Assembly (NCBI GenBank): GCA_036874045.1
Contig: CM072336.1
Location: 7,964,501 to 8,028,500, forward strand
Source of the DNA: Cymodocea nodosa
Taxonomy: Eukaryota; Streptophyta; Magnoliopsida; Alismatales; Cymodoceaceae
Direction of reading: 5' to 3'
DNA length: 64,000 nucleotides
Below the pieces are notes generated by a model. That model saw only the letters and a program-made list of their open reading frames with translations. It had not been told where the DNA came from and ran no database searches. This document shows, piece after piece, positions 24,081-34,930 of the stretch. A program made the position numbers and the translations under genes. Within the stretch, counting starts at the first letter, position 1. Every line of letters starts with the position of its first letter.

Positions 24081-26060
24081 TAAATTTTGCTAGTCCTTTA
24101 GCAAACTAAGATCTCATTAATTGGTCTTTCTAAAAGTGCTAGAATTAATTCTTCCCCCTTTTTTTCTTCTTCTGTTCAACATAAAAACTAGTATTAGTAT
24201 ATAGATATTTTGTATGTTTCAGTAATAAACCTGCAAATATACTTAGAATATATGCAAATTACATACAAAGTATATCATCATCACATATGTGTTAATTATA
24301 TTATCGTTTGTTCTTCTTTTCATCATCTGTCATCTTGAATTTTCCAATAAAATTTCTAGAAGAAATTTCAACAACATATGAATCAAAGTATAATCCAATT
24401 CAATCTGATTAAGACAAGTAGATTAAAGAATTGTATCTCCATTAAACAACTTTAAAAGTCAATTCTAGATTTATATTTCAGCAATTCTAGATAACAGAAA
24501 ATATACTCGATTCATAAGATATCTGTATTTCACAAAACACTTGTATCTTTTCAGAACAGTATATATATTTTTGTACTTTAAAAGTTAATTTAACAAGCTT
24601 GAATCATACAAGAACTTTCTAATGTACCCATGTAACGAGCTTTCAGTTAACAATCCCAGATCTGATCAGGATCTTAGGTTGCTAGATTTCAAGAGACCTT
24701 TTTCAAGTCAACAATCCTTACATACCTATCTGCTCAAGTATAAAAGGCTCGTGATCAAACAAGTCAATAAACTCTCAAAGTTTTTTTTTTTTTCTCTTTT
24801 ATTTATTTATTTTTTTTCTATTCAAAACAAAAACATTAATCACATATTGTATATGTACGTATTTCATTAATATAGATGCAATAAAACACCAATCTCATAC
24901 AGTCTTGCTTCTATCATTTATTGAAAATATGAATCTATAACAATAAACTCATACTTTTTCTGTAGTTTAATAAGATCTACATATAAATCATTCTACAAGT
25001 TCAATCAGTCAAATTAAATGTATCTCTAATCATATGTGTTTCATTTAATCTAGAATTCATATCTCAGCTCCTTCAGGACTTCAGATAATTTATTGATTTT
25101 TCATTAAGTATTCTGATTTCATTTTAAAATCGTGAAACTATTAAACTCATGAATTTTAGAAAAAACATAAGATACTATATCTAGATTTGCATAAATAGTA
25201 AATTCTATAGCATCTTTTATAGCCTTCTAAATATAACATTCAAGTAGTTACAATGTATAAAAATTTTACAGTCTCAATTATCGAATAGTTACACCAAGTT
25301 CATAAAATTTTTTCAAATTCCATAAAACTTTGCAGTACCATTTTAATTCCTTTAATTAACAAACTTACATGGCTGTTACTTTAATTACCTCCCCCCCATA
25401 CCTACATTTTGCATTGTACTCAATGTAAAAGATTTGACAATAAATACAGTAATTGTAGCAGACATGAATACAATTTCGTTGATTTAGTACCTAACTCAAC
25501 GAATGAGTTTAAATCTAAATTCAGGATAATTAATCAGTTGCATACCTTGTTTCGTTTGTATCTCCTTCTACATATTCTGATTTTTGATTTTGAAAAACTT
25601 TTCATTCACAGATAAAAGCAAAATATATAACAAAATAACATTTAACATTTAATAGATATTGATAGATAATTGTCTTGTGTGGAACCTAGGCTCCTATGCC
25701 TTTGGTGGCTCACAAGTAAGCCAGTTGGTTTCCCAGAATAGATACCAACAAATTGGATTGATATTTTGTTTTTGTTGTTTTTTTTTATTATAAAATAAAC
25801 TAAAACTAAAATTTTTCTAAAAGTAAATGCAGAAAACACAAAATTAAACACACAAAATCATAGTTTACGAACATGATTGAAAAGTAGAAACAAATGGAAT
25901 AAATGTGTCATTCCAGGCAAACTTTTTAGGCATACTTCTTCTTGCTATTAATTATGTTTTAATGCAATTCTTGTTCCTTCTTAATTTGTAAACTTGTAAT
26001 ATATTATAAATTCCAAATACAAGTGTATTACCATTAATGATATGAAATGCAGAAAGGGTT
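24081..26060 (-). other. Non-coding 3' region of the gypsy element
   Basis: No protein similarity is seen. The region is AT-rich and holds a second polypurine-like tract (25,389-25,404, reading GGTATGGGGGGGAGG on the minus strand), also preceded by an inverted pair (25,407-25,430). This mirrors the arrangement at the 3' LTR. Confidence 0.6.
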
Positions 26061-26070
26061 CTTTTTGGTT

Positions 26071-27003
26071 TTAGGATAATGTAGCAGTTTCTATTTCTAC
26101 ATCTATTTCAATATATTCCTCTTCCCACTTCCATTCATTTATGTCTTTCATAATCCATATTTGAAATTTCATCAATTCATCCCACCATCTTATCAGACAT
26201 AAAGTAGGATCATCATATTCATTATACCACATCCCTATTTGAATTTTATCAAATTCTACAAATGGTGGTTTAGCTATTTTTCTCGGTATAGGCAAAATTT
26301 CTATATATTATTTATCATAACTATCTATGCTTACTATGTATAAATCAGATTTAAATGCAACTGATATATCTGTGACTAGATATATATATCCATCAAGTAT
26401 GACATGCATGCTGTTAATTAATGATTTCTGTCCTAGATATATCATAGTGTTTTCAGTCCAAGATCTATTCAGAAAATTATACACACTCAAGCATAAATCT
26501 TCATCCCAATTTCCTATAAGTCTCCAATAATATAATTTTTTAGGAATGGTAGAATTTTTATCAGAAAATATTAAAGCTGACCCACAATTTACAATTGGTA
26601 CTTCATATCTATTAAGTCTTCCTATATTCCATTCTTCTCTTGTTATAGGATTTCTTATCAATATATTAGGTAATAGACTTACATACCTTGGTTTGGTTTT
26701 GTATATGATTAATCCTTCATCCATCCCCATAATATGATCTATTCCTTCTAATGTATTGGGTGGAATTCTAGTAGTTTTTTCCATATTCAGATATTCAAGA
26801 GTAATTGAACTATGATTAAATGACCTCCATATGAATCCATCTCTAATCTTAGTCATTTTTGCAGCTTGTAGTCCTTAAAAATATTTTTCTTCAATACAGT
26901 CCTTAATTTCCTTTGATATACAACACAACCTACATAGATCTTTAGCTGACAAGTTACTCAGTACTTCCCTTAGTGCATCCAACGATAATTGCATCAATTC
27001 CAT
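26071..27003 (-). pseudogene. F-box protein-like gene inside the gypsy element, probably captured from the host; broken
   Basis: The minus strand opens with MELMQLSLDALREVLSNLSA and KDLCRLCCISKEIKDCI. This fits the F-box signature (Leu-x-x-Asp-x-Leu-x-x-x-Ile/Val-Leu-x-x-Leu, then Leu-x-x-x-x-x-Val/Ile-Ser-Lys). The following sequence resembles an F-box-associated beta-propeller: GMDEGLIIYKTKPRYVSLLP, NILIRNPITREEWNIGRL, YYWRLIGNWDEDLCLSVYNF, MHVILDGYIYLVTDISVAF and DELMKFQIWIMKDINEWKWE. The overall length of about 310 codons is close to ordinary plant F-box proteins, which are substrate adaptors of SCF ubiquitin ligases. It lies in element sense between the gag-like domain and the 3' LTR. 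The copy is broken in about two places. It could also be a retroelement accessory gene that only resembles F-box proteins, but the order and spacing of motifs favour capture. Confidence 0.65.
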
Positions 27004-27189
27004 TTGCTGACTCTGTATAACACAAACAAAAATTTAAGCAGAGACAAAAATTAACATAACCATTGCACACCCTCGTGAAGTTAAGGCATAACTAAATGGA
27101 CTAAGTTCGTTAAGTTAAGGATTAACTCTACGATACTATTAACTACAAATAAACTTATATATACATATAGTTACTTCAATTATACTGCT

Positions 27190-28370
27190 TCATTCAGCTA
27201 TCCTCCCAGAAGAGGTTTCAATTTCATTAACAGTTCTATTGACAAGGTTAGGTACTGCTTGCACTGGCAATCCTCTAGTAGGTCTAACTTCCATTGCTTC
27301 CTTTTGTCTAAGTGGTATATTTCTATTCTGATTTTGAATTGCAGCATTTTCAAATACAAAATCCAAACGATTGTTTAATTGTTGGATTATCTTTTCTAAT
27401 TTCTCTATTCTAGATCCTTGTTCAAGTAATGCTTCATAACTTATATTCTTCTCATTTAGATTTTCTCCTCCCTGGAAATTATTGTTTCTCCAAGATAAAT
27501 TTGGGTGATTTCTCCAATTAGGATTATAAGAATTTCCAAAGTTATCTTTCTGATTTCTAGCATAAATAATATCTAGATCATTAATGTTTACATTCTTTTC
27601 TGTTAGCTTTTGATTTAATGATAACTCTTCTATTTTCTTTGTTAATTTAGTTAATTTCACTTCAAGCATAGTACTTGAATCTATTTCATGCATTCCTCTT
27701 GGCAATATTCTTTTATCTGCAATAGCTTCAGTTGAGTTTTCCTATTGTGCAGTTCTTTTTGCAAAGTTCTCTAAATATGTCTATGCTTCTTCACTACATA
27801 GTTTTAGAAATCCATTTTGATAAGTAGATTCTAATAAAGATTTCGTTGAAACATCTATGCCTTCATAAATTATACCTATTAATTGTGCTTTACTCATTGC
27901 ATGATGTGGACATTGAGTCAGTAAATCTTTAAATCTTTCAAAATATTTTTAGAATGATTCACCTTGTTTTTGGCTACACATTAATATTTCTTTTTTCTTT
28001 TTAATCATTTGATGTGTTGGACAATATTTTTCCAGAAAAATAGAGCAAAATTCAGTCCATGTAGAAATTAAATCAGGCGACAAAGTATATAACCATCTCT
28101 TAGCTGTGTTTTTTAAAGCAAAAGAGATATATCTAAGTTTAATAGCATCTATACTCATGTTTGGCATTTTCATCATTTGACAAACTTCGTTAAATTCTCT
28201 AAGGAAATAATAGGCATCCTCTCTTTCTAATCCATGAAAATGTGGCAATTGACTAATATAATTAGATTTCAGTTCAAACCTATCTCCCTCAAAGTTTGGC
28301 AATCGAATACATGAAGGTTCATCAAGTAATTCGGGATATAGAATTTCTCCTAATGGTTTTTCTACTAGAA
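27190..28370 (-). mobile_element. Capsid-like gag domain of the gypsy element, downstream of integrase; broken
   Basis: The minus strand shows the retrotransposon gag (CA) domain: LPNFEGDRFELKSNYISQL, FHGLEREDAYYFLREFNEVC, LRYISFALKNTAKRWLYTL and WTEFCSIFLEKYCPTHQMIK. It is followed by YNPNWRNHPNLSWRNNNF, the NPGWRNHPNFSW-type block of Athila gag proteins, and then a predicted coiled coil (LEKIIQQLNNRLDFVFENA). No zinc knuckle is present here. Its place after integrase, rather than before protease, is the oddity of this element. Confidence 0.8.
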
Positions 28371-28849
28371 GCCATATCTACGTTCTCTTTTAAAGAAAGG
28401 TTAGCTACACCCCAAAGAATTTCGTTAAAGTCTAGTTCAAAAAATGATTCAGTACACCTCTGTGTTGAATATTCCTAGGTAGGTGTTCTTACTAATCGTT
28501 TAGTGCTAAGAGAACGAGTCCATGTGCTCATAAATAAAATAACAGAAGATTAATTACATACCAGTCTGAAGCTTTCCATTCAGTAAATATTTGTTGACGG
28601 ATGAAGTAGAATCAGTTGCTTCTCCTTCCAATTTCCCCAACGCATTTTCCTTTCTTTTAAAAGTGCTGGTAATTCGTAAATAACATTCTGTTCTATATAT
28701 ATAATGTACATTCATAAAGTAAATAAATCTCGTTGCAAGAACGTGTATTGCAACGTGCATCATGGTTCCTATTTTTATGGGTACGTGTACCACTACTAAT
28801 TTCAAATTTTGGTAACTGCTAAATCGACGAAGTTTCATTTGTGGTTAAA

Positions 28850-29060
28850 AGAATAACTGTTCTGCTTAATCTACGAATTAACCTCGTTGAGTTATAACTC
28901 AACAGAACAATGTCGGTTACTATTGCTAACTCCATGGACTAACTTCGTTGAGTTATAGATAACTCAATGGAGTGACCTTATATTATATTACTGACCTCAT
29001 GGAGTTAAGTTTAACTCAACGAACTTACTTTGTTGAGTTAACACTTAGCAACCTCTAAAT
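28850..29060. repeat. Palindromic GTTGAGTTA/TAACTCAAC cluster inside the gypsy element
   Basis: The stretch repeats AACTCAACG and CGTTGAGTT several times within about 200 bp, in a non-coding gap between the gag-like domain and the extra ORF. The same motif is found in the LTRs and in the flanking tandem array. Confidence 0.7.
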
Positions 29061-29499
29061 TTACTCCTCGGAAGAGTCTCTATTATTTTCTCTACATTCT
29101 GTTAATTGAAATAAAATTACATACATGTTAGTAATGCAGCATTTTAATCAAAATTCATTTAAATATGAACATTATATAAATATTTAACTTGCAGTTCATT
29201 TCATGTTATGGAGAATTTACATTTTACCTTACAACATGTAGATATTTTCAAGCATCTATTGCTTAATCTTGTCATTCACCAAACTGTAAATCTTTTTAAA
29301 CATTCATGCATAATGTTCCACAAATTATATAACATTCAATCTAATTCATTCATTTCATCATTCTAAGCATGCATGAAAGACACATATTTGATAAAATATA
29401 TTTTCATTCATATGAATAAATTACAATACAATCAAATCAGATATCTTTCATACAAATATATACAAGTAGACAAACAATACAATTAGCCTCTATTCCTAA

Positions 29500-31800
29500 G
29501 TTCATCTACTTCCTTCTAGAGTTTCTCTACTTGTTGCTCTAATTGGTCTATCCTTTCTATAGCTCCTATAATGCCTCTAGAAGGTTCAACAATCTCTGCA
29601 GCTACAAAATTCCTGTACTCTTTCATTGAAATGGTTCTTGATCTGATCATTTTTGATGCCCACTTAGTGAAATTGATACATTCTACCATTAGCAATGGAA
29701 TCAAATCTCCATAAAACAATTTCTTTTTCATTGTTCTCAGCTTGGAGATAAAAATTGCAGACCAATTTATTTGAATTCTCTTTACAACTGCATATGTGGC
29801 CCATTTGACAAATTGACTCAGTTCTATGTCATAGCCTTGTCGTTAGTAGACATTCTTAATCAAAATGTTAGCTATCATGTGTGTTTTACCATTTAAATGC
29901 TTCAATCTATTTAATAACGACACACCAGGATTAATAGCCAAACTATCCTTGATTTCCTGTTTTGTCCATTCAACGACAGTTGTACTTTCCAAAATTTCTT
30001 GTCCTTCATTCCTTAATCCAAAAATGCTGTGGAGAAGCTCTGGTGTTATCTATACATCAACTTCCTCCACGTTGGAAATTAATTGTCATTCCTTTTCTCT
30101 TAAGTTTGCATAGAAGCAGGGCACTAGATTTTCATATACTATATGCCCTCTCTCTTGAGAAATAAACTATAGTAGACCTTGGAACTCAAATAATTCCTTA
30201 ATTTCTTGCATTCCGTCTCAATTTACTGGTCTACTGTATATGATATCATAACCCCTAATCTCTTGATATTTATTATAAGCTTCCTAACTCCAAAAATGCA
30301 CTTCATTCAGAACTGTTGCTTCAGTCAGGTCAGGAATGTGACTTTGTTGTTCCAAAGGGGTTTGTTCTTGATCTTCCTCTTCCATAGGCTGAACTTGGAC
30401 ATGTTCTATAGATTCCTGAACATTTGCTTCTGCTTCTGTCTGTGATGGTGAGCCGACATAACTCTTCACTCTGTCTTGAATTCTTTTCATAAATTGCTAA
30501 AGAGTTTCTTGCTCTTTAGTGGAATCTGTAAAGTCATTTTTGTGCAAATGGCTTCGTTCAGCTTCTTCTTCATTTTCTGTTCTTTCTTCTTCCTCCTAAC
30601 TACCAATCTGCTCTGTCACTGTTCTTTTTGATTCTGTGGTAGATTGGGATGGAGTCACGGGCAATTCAGTTTCTGCCCTAATTTCTGTTTCTTCTTGTAC
30701 AGGCTGTAGACTAATTTCAGCCTATTTTTCTTCTTCTCTTTGCTCTTGAATTCTAGCCTAATTTTCTTCTTTTCTTTGCTTTTGCTGCTGCTACTCCTGC
30801 TCCTCCTCAGAATCGGATAGCAGGTTTATAAAAATTGGCTCTACAAGCCTTGCTGCTGTTGGTGCTTCAGATTTAATCTCCTTTTGATATCGAGGCACTA
30901 TCTATTTTCTTTTCCTTCGTGTGATTAATTATGTCTGGTCTTCCTCCTCTACTTCTGAGATTAAATCTAAAAACAAAGGCTTTGCACGCCTTTGAGCCAC
31001 AGGTACTGGCTCTTCCTGTTTAATTTTTTAGTATTTGCTGGTCTCAAAGGACCAGCTTCAACTTCTTTTGCAGCAAATCTGATAACAGTTCTAGCAGTAG
31101 CTTCTTGATGCTGTTCCACTTTAATTTTATATTGGTCTTGCAATTTTTCTGCAGCCCTCCTCTTTCGTAGTGCATCAAACACCAGATGTGCTTTGGCTAC
31201 TGCTAAATCTTTTAGTTCTCCTTGGTTTCTTCCAACTTGAACCAATCCTTGAAATTCTTTTAATTCTTCTTCAGTTGAAGGCCCCAACATTTCTGCTCGT
31301 GCTAACGGCCTGAGTGGTGGAACTGAAGGTCTTGGCTGTTGTTCCTTAGGAACAGGTCTTTCAGTAGTCAACTCTTCTTGTTCTTCTTCTACTTGTTAAT
31401 GCCGCCTTATTTCATCCCTTGCACGACCAGCAATGTGCTTTTTGAACCATAATCTGGCCTTGCGCTGGATTAGCTCTAGGGTTACTTCATTGTTTGGCCT
31501 AATTTTTCTCTCTTTGGTTAAAGCAATTTCTGTTGCTACTCTAATTTTTGTTTCTACTATCTAGGGTATTCGTATATCCAAATCAACTAAAAATTTTCTC
31601 AAGTTGAAGAGTTCTGATTCTACCTTCTGTAGCTCTTTTTCTCTTGTTGTGTTCCTAATCTTCTGTCGTGTGTGCCATTCCTCTGACTCTTTTAGAAACT
31701 GTGCTGTGTCAGCTGCATCTTCCCAGAATTCAGGTGTCATCTTCCTCATCGTGGAGTTACAAGACAGCACAGAATTGCTTCTAATTTCTAAATGATATGC
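29500..31800 (-). mobile_element. Extra ORF of the gypsy element (hydrophilic protein of unknown function); broken
   Basis: Several minus-strand open frames in element sense, rich in Glu, Gln and Pro, fill this span. Visible segments include TREKELQKVESELFNLRKFL near 31,600, EEELKEFQGLVQVGRNQGEL and ALRKRRAAEKLQDQYKIKVE near 31,150, and FYGDLIPLLMVECINFTKWA near 29,700. The last part resembles the plant-transposon-protein domain found in extra ORFs of some Athila/Tat elements. Coiled-coil character is likely. There is no evident signal peptide, so it is not an obvious envelope. It is interrupted several times. Confidence 0.5.
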
Positions 31801-31904
31801 CGGATAATGCCCCCAAAACCCTAAGTCTTAAAATAAACCTTAAGTTTAGGCGGGTAATCGTGTCATTTCCCGAACCAACTATCACTCTCACATCTGCGGT
31901 CTTA

Positions 31905-32240
31905 GCTATAGTACTCAGTTGAGTTATAGTTAATTCAACGAAATAAGCTCGTTGACTAACTCAAGACTCAACGGAGTAAGTTCGTTGAGTTAAGTGTAAC
32001 TCAACGGACTTCCTGTTCAGACATATATAATAATAAATAAAAATAAATACTTAAGATAATAGTTTTTTTTTCTATTGTTTTTACCGGTTTAACTGATACT
32101 ATGTTTCGGTCAGACCGAACTTTTTTCCCATTGAACCGATAGTATGTTTCGGTAAAACCAATTTTTTTACTGAAAATTAATATAGATTTTTTTATGTTCC
32201 GGTCATATCGATGGATCCAGTCGGTTGAACTGCAATGATT
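31905..32240. repeat. Palindromic motif block behind integrase
   Basis: 31,905-32,010 carries the AACTCAACG/CGTTGAGTT motif. 32,085-32,240 carries repeated ACCGGTTTAACTGA and TATGTTTCGGT strings. The latter resemble 54,100-54,640 elsewhere in the window. Confidence 0.6.
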
Positions 32241-32289
32241 TTTTATATTTTATAATTTTTTTTATAAAAAAATAAAATTTGATTTCTTA

Positions 32290-33612
32290 CTAAGTAAAGC
32301 TCGAGTAGTTCTCTACTCTTACTTCTTCTATAATTCCAAAAGAACTTTTTGGTATTTTCAGAATAGGTCTAAGTCTTTGTCCATTTACTTTAAAGATATT
32401 CTGATTTTTAGGATTTTCAATCTCAATAGATCTATAGGGATAAATATTTCGAACTATGTAAGGTCCTACCCATCTAGATCTTAATTTTCCTAGATGGTTA
32501 TGGAGTCTAGTCATATAAAGATATATTTCTTGTCCTATTTCAAAGTTTTTTGGAATAATTTTCCTATCATGCTTGAATTTCATTTTCTCTTTTTCTCTTA
32601 CAGTCTTCGAATAAGCTTCATTTCTAAATTCTTTTAATTCAATTAATTGCATTTTCCTATTTTCAGTAGCTTGATTTAAATTAGTGTTCAGAGTTTTTAA
32701 TGTCCAATAAGCTTTATGTTCTATTTCAACTGGTAAATGACAACTTTTTCCATATACTAGCCTAAAAGGTGACATACCTAAGCTTGTCTTATAAGCAATT
32801 CTATAAGCCCAAAGTGCATCTATCAATCTATTGGCCCAATCTGTTCTAGTAGGATTTACTACTTTTTCTAAGATTAACTTAATTTGTTTGTTAGCACTTT
32901 CTACTTGTCCACTTGTTTGTGGATGATATGATGTTGCAATTTTGTGGTTTACTCCATATTTCTTCATTAAGGCTTCAAAACTTCTATTACAGAAATGAGT
33001 TCCTCTATCACTGATAATAGCTTTAGGTATTCCAAATTTGGCAAATATATTGGTTCTTATAAATTGTATTACCACTTTGTTGTCATTAGTTTTTGTAGGA
33101 ATAGCTTCTGTCCATTTAGATACATAATCCACCCCCAATAATATATAATTAAATTGATTAGACATAGGAAATGGACCCATAAAATCTATTCCCCACACAT
33201 CAAAGATTTCAACCTCAACAATAGGATTAAGAGGTATCATATTCCTCTTTGATATTCTTCCTATTTGTTGACATCTTAAATAACTTAAGCAATATTTATG
33301 AGCATCTTTGAATAGTGTTGGCCAATAAAATCCACATTGCAGAATTTTTGCAACAGTTTTCCCTGAGCCAAAATGCCTTCCACAAGCTTGGTCATGACAA
33401 AAAGACAATATGCTTTGATATTCAGTTTCTGGAACACACCTCCTTAAAACCAGATCAGAACATTTCTTAAATAAGTATGGGTCTTCCCAATAGTAATATT
33501 TTACTTTTGAGAAAAATAATTTCTTATCCTGTCTATTCCAATCCTTAGGTATTAAACCAGTAACTAAGTAATTAACTATGTCTGCATACCAAGGCATTGT
33601 GTTGATGGTCAT
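32290..33612 (-). mobile_element. Integrase region of the gypsy element
   Basis: The longest open frame in the element, 440 codons. It shows the HHCC zinc-binding region ([17 protein letters not shown] with a later CxxC in YLRCQQIG), then the DDE catalytic core ([44 protein letters not shown]), and a C-terminal DNA-binding part ([20 protein letters not shown]). This order is typical of Ty3/gypsy, non-chromovirus Athila/Tat elements. It is in element sense and lies directly after RNase H. Confidence 0.92.
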
Positions 33613-33753
33613 TAATTGTTCATCAGGAAAATTATCCTTAATTTCTATATTTGATTTTTCTATTTTTAATCTTGATAAATGATCTGCTACTACATTCTCA
33701 CAACCTTTTTTATCTTTAATTTCTAGATCAAATTCTTGTAATAATAATATCCA

Positions 33754-34840
33754 TCAGATCAATCTAGGCTTAGTCTTTTTTTTTGCTATTAGATGTTTTA
33801 AAGATGAATGATTCGTGTATACTATTACTTTAGCTCCAATTAGATATGATCTAAACTTTTCTAAGGCAAACACAACGGCTAATAGTTCTTTTTCAGTAGT
33901 TGTGTAATTAACTTGAGCATCATTTAAGGTTTTGCTTGCATAATGAATCACTCTAGGAGATTTTTCTATCTTTAAGGTAGTTTGATTTGTTTGATCAATT
34001 TTAGTCTCATTAGCAGACTCAGATTGTTCTTTAGTGATTTTTAAATTTTCAGCTATTACATTTTCATTATCATTTTGATTTTTACTCTTATCCACCTTCA
34101 TATTATTTTCATTTTGAGTTCTTGATGGTATATCAGTTCCAGATCTTAATGTTACACATACGTCTTTCAGATTTTCATTGATCTCATAATGTTTTTGTAT
34201 ATCATTTTCATGATTATGATCTTCAATTGTTTTTAGTTTTAAAGTGCATTCTTTAAATTCTCTTGCATTAGTATTTTTTGTTTGTTGTATATTTTGTAAA
34301 TTATGTAGATCTATAATATTATAATTTTCATTGTCTTGTTGCATAACTTGTATTTTCATTGTATATTTGTCCAATGCTTTTAGTTTTCTTTCCAGATCAT
34401 CTAATCTCATTGCATTCAATTTTTTATCAATTTTCATTATGATTTTTTCAGTTTCGTAAATTATACCCATTTTAGGTTCTGAATATGATTCCTTATAGTT
34501 CAATTGGTTGACTTATTGTTGCTGACACATAAAGTATTCTAGTTTGTCCAGGTTTTGCTTTATACTACGCTCCAGTCTGTCATACCTATCCCAAAATTCC
34601 ATGTCTCTCAACATATTACACATTCTATACTAACCATCAGTTAGGTAAACTATAGGATTCTCATACTCGGCTCTATTATATTGAGTATAATTCATTTGTT
34701 GTTCATGGGATCTAGCCATCTATAAACGTCTCAATTTCAAACAGTTAGAAATGTCATGACCTTCAGAATTGCATAATTCACATATGCTAACTACAGGTTT
34801 CAGAAATCTTTGAGCATAAGCATATGACATGTTCTCAATT
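33754..34840 (-). mobile_element. Zinc knuckle, linker and RNase H part of the gypsy element; broken
   Basis: Directly after the primer binding site the minus strand encodes a CCHC knuckle (CELCNSEGHDISNC, 34,741-34,782). A hydrophilic linker with LNAMRLDDLERKLKALDKYT and VTLRSGTDIPSRTQN follows, where LRSG is a hallmark just upstream of protease in Athila gag-pol. RNase H sequence then appears: VIHYASKTLNDAQVNYTTTE and LAVVFALEKFRSYLIGAKV near 33,960-33,760. The same knuckle-linker order occurs in the relic at 57.6-59.9 kb, so the layout is a property of the family. Confidence 0.8.
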
Positions 34841-34903
34841 GCAAAAGAAATCACACCCACTCTGGCTATTAAAACGAAACAACTGTAACAGTTGATTATA
34901 TTA

Positions 34904-34923
34904 ATTCCCCAGCAACGGCACCA
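34904..34923 (-). other. Primer binding site of the gypsy element
   Basis: The minus strand reads TGGTGCCGTTGCTGGGGAAT, 7 bp inside the 5' LTR. This is close to the TGGCGCCGTTGCCGGGGA site common to Athila/Tat elements. Confidence 0.8.
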
Positions 34924-34930
34924 GAAAACT

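Noticed and set aside
27190-28370. Reading the downstream gag domain as a second, nested retroelement
   Set aside because: No LTR pair, primer site or target duplication brackets it, and the second relic also lacks a capsid domain before protease. It is kept as the main alternative, not as the call.
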